Source of the DNA: Membranipora membranacea
Taxonomy: Eukaryota; Bryozoa; Gymnolaemata; Cheilostomatida; Membraniporidae
DNA: 64,000 nucleotides
Reading direction: 5' to 3'
Assembly (NCBI GenBank): GCA_914767715.1
Contig: OU612075.1
Span: 2,108,001 to 2,172,000, forward strand
Both the position numbers and the translations under genes were made by a program. Each line of letters starts with the position of its first letter. Position 1 is the first letter of the stretch. Positions 60,201-64,000 of this stretch are shown in pieces. Below the pieces are notes generated by a model. That model saw only the letters and a list, made by a program, of their open reading frames with translations, was not told where the DNA came from and did no database searches.

Positions 60201-63200
60201 TGGCCGGCCCCGGCAGCATGAAGTCACCCCTGTGTGTTGATGAGCATCTCAATCATTTCTTCTAGCCTTACCTTAGCATTTCCTTGAATTAAACATTGCC
60301 TTAATGGAATTTGATGCATTATTGATTACATATATTGCGGGATATTTTATCTACCTGACATAATAGATCAAAATCCACTTACCCATTGCATAGATTGCAG
60401 TATAGGTACAAATACTTCACTAAGGTCTGCTCTATACTCTGTACAGAACTTCTGTAGCACCATTAGATTACTCTTCTCAGTATCTGCTCCGGCACTGCAT
60501 AACACACCTGGGAATACAAGATTACAAAATGAGTATATGATTAAGGACTGAAATCTTCAATTTGAATTAATTCCTATCCCTTTCAAATTCTCTTGAAACT
60601 AGACCTCCAAAGAGTCATAAGAATAATTCTCAGAGTTCTATGAAATATAGGGTCACTATATTCATAGTGTAGTATAAGAACAGAATTTGGCAGAAGTCTT
60701 CATTTTTGGCAACCGATGATATATGTGATATTACAACATATTTTTTCTGGAGTTATCTTTTCATTGATATTAAGGAGATAACTCCAAAATATATACACCA
60801 TTTACCCAATATGTAGGGACCATTGAATTCCATATCTGGAATAGCATCATTAGCTTTCTTTTGCAAAACAAAGGGCTTGCAAAAATAGCCAGTCCCTAGT
60901 AGCAATCTAGAAATGCCCTAATCATCGACACTGTAGGGGTATAATTACTGTTTGCAACATTGTAAACAAGACAAATTCTCAGGCTAATTATTCATGCTAC
61001 TAGGGACAGCCAATCAGATAACAGTCAGATGGGTCCCTGTGTTTAGTGGTCTAACCGTATAACGCTATGATACTATTTCCATTCTAAGAGAAGAATCTAA
61101 TTCAGTGGTAGGGACCCAGGAGTTTTGGACACACAAAACGGATATTGAGGGAAAATCATCAATTATCAGCCTCCAGGCAGTCTCTCTTGCCAGGCCTTAG
61201 CCCTAGGCAATCAAGTTGAACTACAACCTTCAACAAATGATGGACGGTTATATAACAAACATGTTAATCAGTATTGATCCAAACAATTACTGATACTCAA
61301 CTTACTCCACTGAGGTTTGAGCAGGAAGTCTGGCGTAGATTTGATGACTGGTATAAATGAGCACAGCAGGATATAGAAAGATGTCACCAACTCTGATGTA
61401 TCAAACTTAGTCTCTTCTACAATATCAAAAAACAAGATTATTATGTGCTTTTATTGAGGTTTTCATATACATAAGTATGTTATAAACAAAAGAAAATAAC
61501 AACCTTTTGACCGAATAAAAAAAAAAACAATAATTATATATATTATAAATTACACGAAAAAATATAATAAATATCTATCATAATATGCTTCATCTGTGAA
61601 TTGCATTTATCAACTAGCAGCCCTCAAGAAATGTGGAGTGTTATATCAATACAACTTTTGCATTGCAACTCATGATGGACAAGCAATGGGCCAATGGTCT
61701 TAACAAACCAACAGCAGCTGCAATCTCAGTGGATTCTCAATTAGTTTATGTATGCTCCTCGATCCTCTGAGGTTTATATCTTAACAAAGTGTGCACTGAG
61801 TCTGTTGTCAGCATAAGTGTTAATAATGGTGACGCTGTACAAACCTCTGAAGTTGTATCTGCTAAGTGTGTTTTGACCTATACAGTTGTAATTGATGCAC
61901 AAACATTTACACAATGATATCAATCGCAGAATGTACATCACAATATAACACAATATTCATTCTTGTTATACCCCATAACCACACTGACATCAATGCCATA
62001 CTATAAGCATGTGTATCTCTGATCGCTAGAGTCAAAGTGGTACCTCAGCTGTACCCTCCCCCTAATTAAGGAAATTGGCCTTGGATCATCACACCTAATT
62101 CCTTCTGATGGTACATAAGCTAAGTGAATTAATAAATTCTCTATCAATCAGTGATATACATGCAATAGTGTATCACGTGATTAGTTGGCCCCGTAATTTG
62201 ATAGGTAAAAAATTTGATAACAATATACATTATCTCACCTTTTGCTAATAAATAAAGTATCCATACTAGTTTCTTTTTATCACAGATAAGCTGATGGTAG
62301 TTGGGATGAGTTTTACTACAGAGTAGAGAAGCTTCGGCTGAGCAAGGCTCCTCAACAAATATATCAGAGAAAATTCTGTCAAAAGAATAGCTTATCAAAC
62401 TTGTTGTGGTAACTGGGAGACTTGCTTTGAGACTACTTCCATGCATAACCACCGATCTGAGACTATCAGACTATCAAAAACGATTAAAAATTTTTTTCCA
62501 CAATCAGCATAAAGATGTTTAAGAGAAGTTCAGTACGGTGTCGGTGACTGAACACACACACACGATTATGTATTCAACAGATATATGGCAAGTAACAAAC
62601 TCATTCCCCCGTTTTTGTAGAATACGAGCTAGTTAAAAGCTGTTTGTGTCTATGATGGTCATCATGAGCATCTAAGAGGAATGAAGTGTTCACCGGTGGC
62701 TTTGAAAATAAAATTTACGGCAACCTACTTACCCAACATCACTTAGTGAAAATTTGTGATAGCTAACAAACTCCAAATTAGCCAAATCCTTAGTAAATAT
62801 TTACTTAAAGTCAAACAAATAGCTGACCTTAACTAACGCCTGACCTTGACACTACTGACCTTGAGCATTTATCATATAGAGCAGCGGTAAGCAGATAAGT
62901 TTTCACTAATTCATCTACGACATTCTCCACTAGAGGAGAGGACATCTTCTGTCCCATTGTGTACTTTAGTTTGGTGACAAACTCTTTACAGCTAGACGTG
63001 GAAATAAAAATTATGAGATACATTCAATGGGAAAACTGAAACAACAGTTGAACAATTTAAAAGTGACAGTCCTACTAGGCCATGTCTGGTATGGTTTTTA
63101 AGATCTCAGGCTGAAAAGTCATTGGGCACAGCCTGTGAACCTAATTGCAGTACAACTGCTGCAAAGATTGAAAATTGGGATCACTGTGGATCTTAGTGAT

Positions 63201-63785
63201 TTATTGCCTCCACCTGACCACTATGATCTACTATGATTCTTGCTGAAATATTTAAAAGAACTAAAATGCTATTTTTCACAATTTTTATATTATTATTTTT
63301 ATTGGCCCTATGAACTCACAATTTTCGATTTACTGGGGTAATATAGCCACTTTTCTAATAGGACTGACCCTGTAACTTGGCCAACACTGCACCAAAGGGT
63401 GAATGATGTGAGGTATATACATCTGTTACCATGTGTTGCCCTGTGGATAATTTAATCAACAGCAAGATAAACCAGGGTGAGATCAATTTGAATTAACTAA
63501 TATAACCACATTCACAATACTTAAGTCTTCGCCAAGATCTGTGAGGCACATCGAGATAAAAATAAAAAGAACAGGGCCCCGAATGTTCACACTTTGAGGG
63601 ATAGTTACTTCGCATCAACTCGTATTTCACATGCCTACTGTATTTCACACTTACTGCATTTTGGAGACATTGAGTAATAGAGACACAGTGACAGATGTAG
63701 TTTGACGGGTAAGTTTGCTGCTGTTGATAGCTTGTTCTATCAATGCTATGTATATATGTACTACAAACCATTCCTCTGGTTTAGC
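48141..63785 (-). CDS. Retinoblastoma-family pocket protein (5' end outside window)
   Basis: Fifteen exons in transcript order: 63785-63655, 62991-62860, 62456-62239, 61416-61306, 60507-60383, 59881-59742, 59250-59103, 58210-57995, 57472-57308, 56834-56712, 55853-55581, 53999-53814, 50710-50529, 49680-49581 and 48275-48141. They total 2385 bases, 794 aa plus TAA, all phases consistent. The family binds E2F/DP and LxCxE proteins to restrain the cell cycle. Visible: N-terminal cyclin-fold region with WILYLLAKGE (about residue 150); pocket A from TPVQFRLNTIQYL (about 304) through EEERLSKTDF and MCKVIECFIKAE to LAWK; a spacer from DSPLYDV (504); pocket B with LAVFLNKVCRLAYHRL, GRHLDQIIMCSLYSICRV and ITFYNQLYM; a C-terminal region with SP sites, FISPMKG, MTPRSK and KRLWFD, a KxLxF-like cyclin dock. 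The LxCxE-cleft Tyr and Tyr-Asn are kept. Motifs look more RB1-like in pocket B and C-terminus; RB1 versus RBL is not resolved. Confidence 0.88.
49243..49590. repeat. 29-bp minisatellite, 12 units, overlapping a 5' splice site
   Basis: Twelve contiguous 29-bp units of the type AACCAATCACAATGCTTACA+TGTAGATCT. The last unit covers the final 10 bases of the retinoblastoma exon 49581-49680 and its donor CAT|GTAAGC. Nine units keep GTAAGC on the transcript strand. There are no unique spacers, so it is a plain minisatellite. Confidence 0.95.
49581..49680 (-). CDS. Retinoblastoma gene penultimate exon
   Basis: 100 bases, phase 2 in and 0 out: MRQNVFISPMKGDQTSVDMT then PRSKQLYSFGDLH. The motifs match the conserved C-terminal domain of RB-family proteins. 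Its last 10 bases and donor belong to the minisatellite. Confidence 0.85.
50529..50710 (-). CDS. Retinoblastoma gene exon: end of pocket B
   Basis: 182 bases: VPMSESKVTASIITFYNQLY, then MYLLQFSP and a proline-rich tract with four SP pairs. The Tyr-Asn of TFYNQ corresponds to LxCxE-cleft contacts in RB1; the SP sites are likely kinase targets. Confidence 0.9.
50806..51093. mobile_element. 288-bp MITE, 8-bp TSD, copy 1
   Basis: Ends CACTGAATT and AATTCAATG form a short terminal inverted repeat. The flanks are TATAAAAT on both sides, a perfect 8-bp target duplication, which suggests an hAT or P-type origin. Nearly identical to 60821-61107 in inverted orientation. Confidence 0.92.
53814..53999 (-). 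CDS. Retinoblastoma gene exon: pocket B core
   Basis: 62 codons in phase 0: LMKGRHLDQIIMCSLYSICR, then VKFKTIVSAYEKLPH. This is one of the most conserved stretches in the family and the strongest evidence for its identity. Confidence 0.95.
55581..55853 (-). CDS. Retinoblastoma gene exon: pocket spacer and start of pocket B
   Basis: 91 codons in phase 0. DSPLYDV closes pocket A, a 60-residue low-similarity spacer with FLTPTRRGR follows, and SRSLAVFLNKVCRLAYHRLQ opens pocket B. The spacer is short, closer to RB1 than to the long insert of RBL proteins. Confidence 0.9.
56350..56670 (+). mobile_element. tRNA-derived SINE
   Basis: A-box-like GTGGTGAGCGTGTCTGCC, B-box GTGGGTTCAAACCCC, then a 200-bp body with a GTATAGCTCTATACAGGAGG stem and a 3' ATTTATTATTATTA tail. 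In the retinoblastoma intron between exons 10 and 11 counted from the first visible exon. Confidence 0.75.
57995..58210 (-). CDS. Retinoblastoma gene exon: pocket A
   Basis: 72 codons in phase 0: EENLEEGILLRLQEMRDRYV and FILVTKLYLRVLQALL fit pocket A helices. Its acceptor TTTATTTACAG lies at the edge of the tandem array 58211-58853. Confidence 0.88.
58211..58853. repeat. AT-rich tandem array, (AAATAAATGT[GA]AAT)n
   Basis: About 640 bp of AAATAAATGTGAAT-like units of variable length. On the transcript strand it is T-rich and leads directly into the 3' splice site of the exon at 58210. It produces long false open frames. Confidence 0.95.
59103..59250 (-). CDS. Retinoblastoma gene exon: entry to pocket A
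   Basis: Phase 2 in and 0 out: VVPPTPVQFRLNTIQYLKDL. The PPTPV followed by NTIQ is the usual boundary of pocket A, with a TP site preceding it. Confidence 0.9.
60154..60235. repeat. Fragment of the 18876-19146 repeat family
   Basis: Closely matches 19067-19146 (shared GAGTCAAGC, TGTTTCGAGGC and CATGAAG words) in the same orientation. Confidence 0.7.
60821..61107. mobile_element. 288-bp MITE family, 8-bp TSD, copy 2 (inverted)
   Basis: A 287-bp inverted copy of 50806-51093, with GTAGGGAC on both sides as a perfect 8-bp target duplication. Confidence 0.92.
62239..62456 (-). CDS. Retinoblastoma gene exon: N-terminal domain
   Basis: 218 bases, phase 2 in and 1 out, ending KLVWILYLLAKG, a conserved N-terminal domain stretch. 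The acceptor CTCAG at 62457 is used; a TGATAG a few bases upstream is an alternative. Confidence 0.8.
63160..63370. repeat. Inverted copy of the 18876-19066 repeat
   Basis: Shares TGATTTATTGCCTCCACCTG, ATTTTTATTGGCCC-type and TATGAACTCACAATTTTC segments with the reverse complement of 18876-19066. In the intron between the first two visible retinoblastoma exons. Confidence 0.7.
63655..63785 (-). CDS. Retinoblastoma gene first visible exon
   Basis: 131 bases entering in phase 0 after TTTTTTAG: KPEEWFVVHIYIALIEQAIN. It fits the beginning of the N-terminal domain of RB-family proteins. No ATG exon is recognisable between 63786 and 64000, so the start lies to the right of the window. Confidence 0.75.
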
Positions 63786-64000
63786 CTAAAAAACAAATGA
63801 ATATATTCAAAATAAATGCCGGACCATACAAGGATTGTCAGCGCTTCATTGGAAGGAATGGTTTTCATTTTCTGTAGCGAGGAGCAATGAGTGGCAAAAT
63901 GTACCACATAATTTCAAAAAATGATGCCATGATAACAGATATATTTGCCACATCGCAAAACAGGATGGGAAGTGTAAATATACCACATTCATTTTATTGG

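Overview
This is intron-rich, AT-rich animal nuclear DNA. No single base composition or operon pattern suggests bacteria: the coding sequence lies in short exons with GT/AG borders and compatible phases. The families present (a retinoblastoma pocket protein, animal-type phospholipase B lipases, a laminin-type EGF protein, LINE, SINE and MITE remnants) point to a metazoan. A marine invertebrate such as a sponge or cnidarian is my guess; nothing seen fixes the phylum.

Four multi-exon genes all lie on the minus strand, so transcription runs right to left. Right to left: (1) 63785-48141, a retinoblastoma-family gene of 15 visible exons; its 5' end is outside the window. (2) 43899-32556, phospholipase-B-like gene B (12 exons, 528 aa, with a threonine-rich mucin-like linker). 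(3) 31222-17901, phospholipase-B-like gene A (11 exons, 385 aa), a tandem paralogue of B with the same intron phases across the lipase domain. (4) 16293-135, a secreted or membrane protein gene with a signal peptide and a laminin-type EGF module, leaving the window on the left. I assembled every exon by hand from splice consensus, reading frame and homology; exon lengths and phases close without conflict in all four.

Between and inside these genes lie mobile elements. The 6.2-kb intron of gene A between 19363 and 25546 holds a decayed LINE reverse transcriptase in sense (20340-21440), a second relic on the plus strand (22505-22830), and an intact 392-codon plus-strand ORF encoding a LINE-type endonuclease without its reverse transcriptase. 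A 230-bp MITE family with 5-bp target duplications is present in six copies. A different 288-bp MITE is present as two inverted copies with perfect 8-bp duplications in retinoblastoma introns. There are also a foldback element, a SINE and tRNA-like elements.

The most unusual features touch splicing and promoters. The signal-peptide first exon of gene A is tandemly triplicated, with a stop codon in one copy. A 12-unit, 29-bp minisatellite in the retinoblastoma gene repeats the 5' splice site of the penultimate exon. A 640-bp T-rich array (transcript sense) runs directly into the 3' splice site of another exon. Part of intron 2 of gene B is a perfect 54-bp palindrome.
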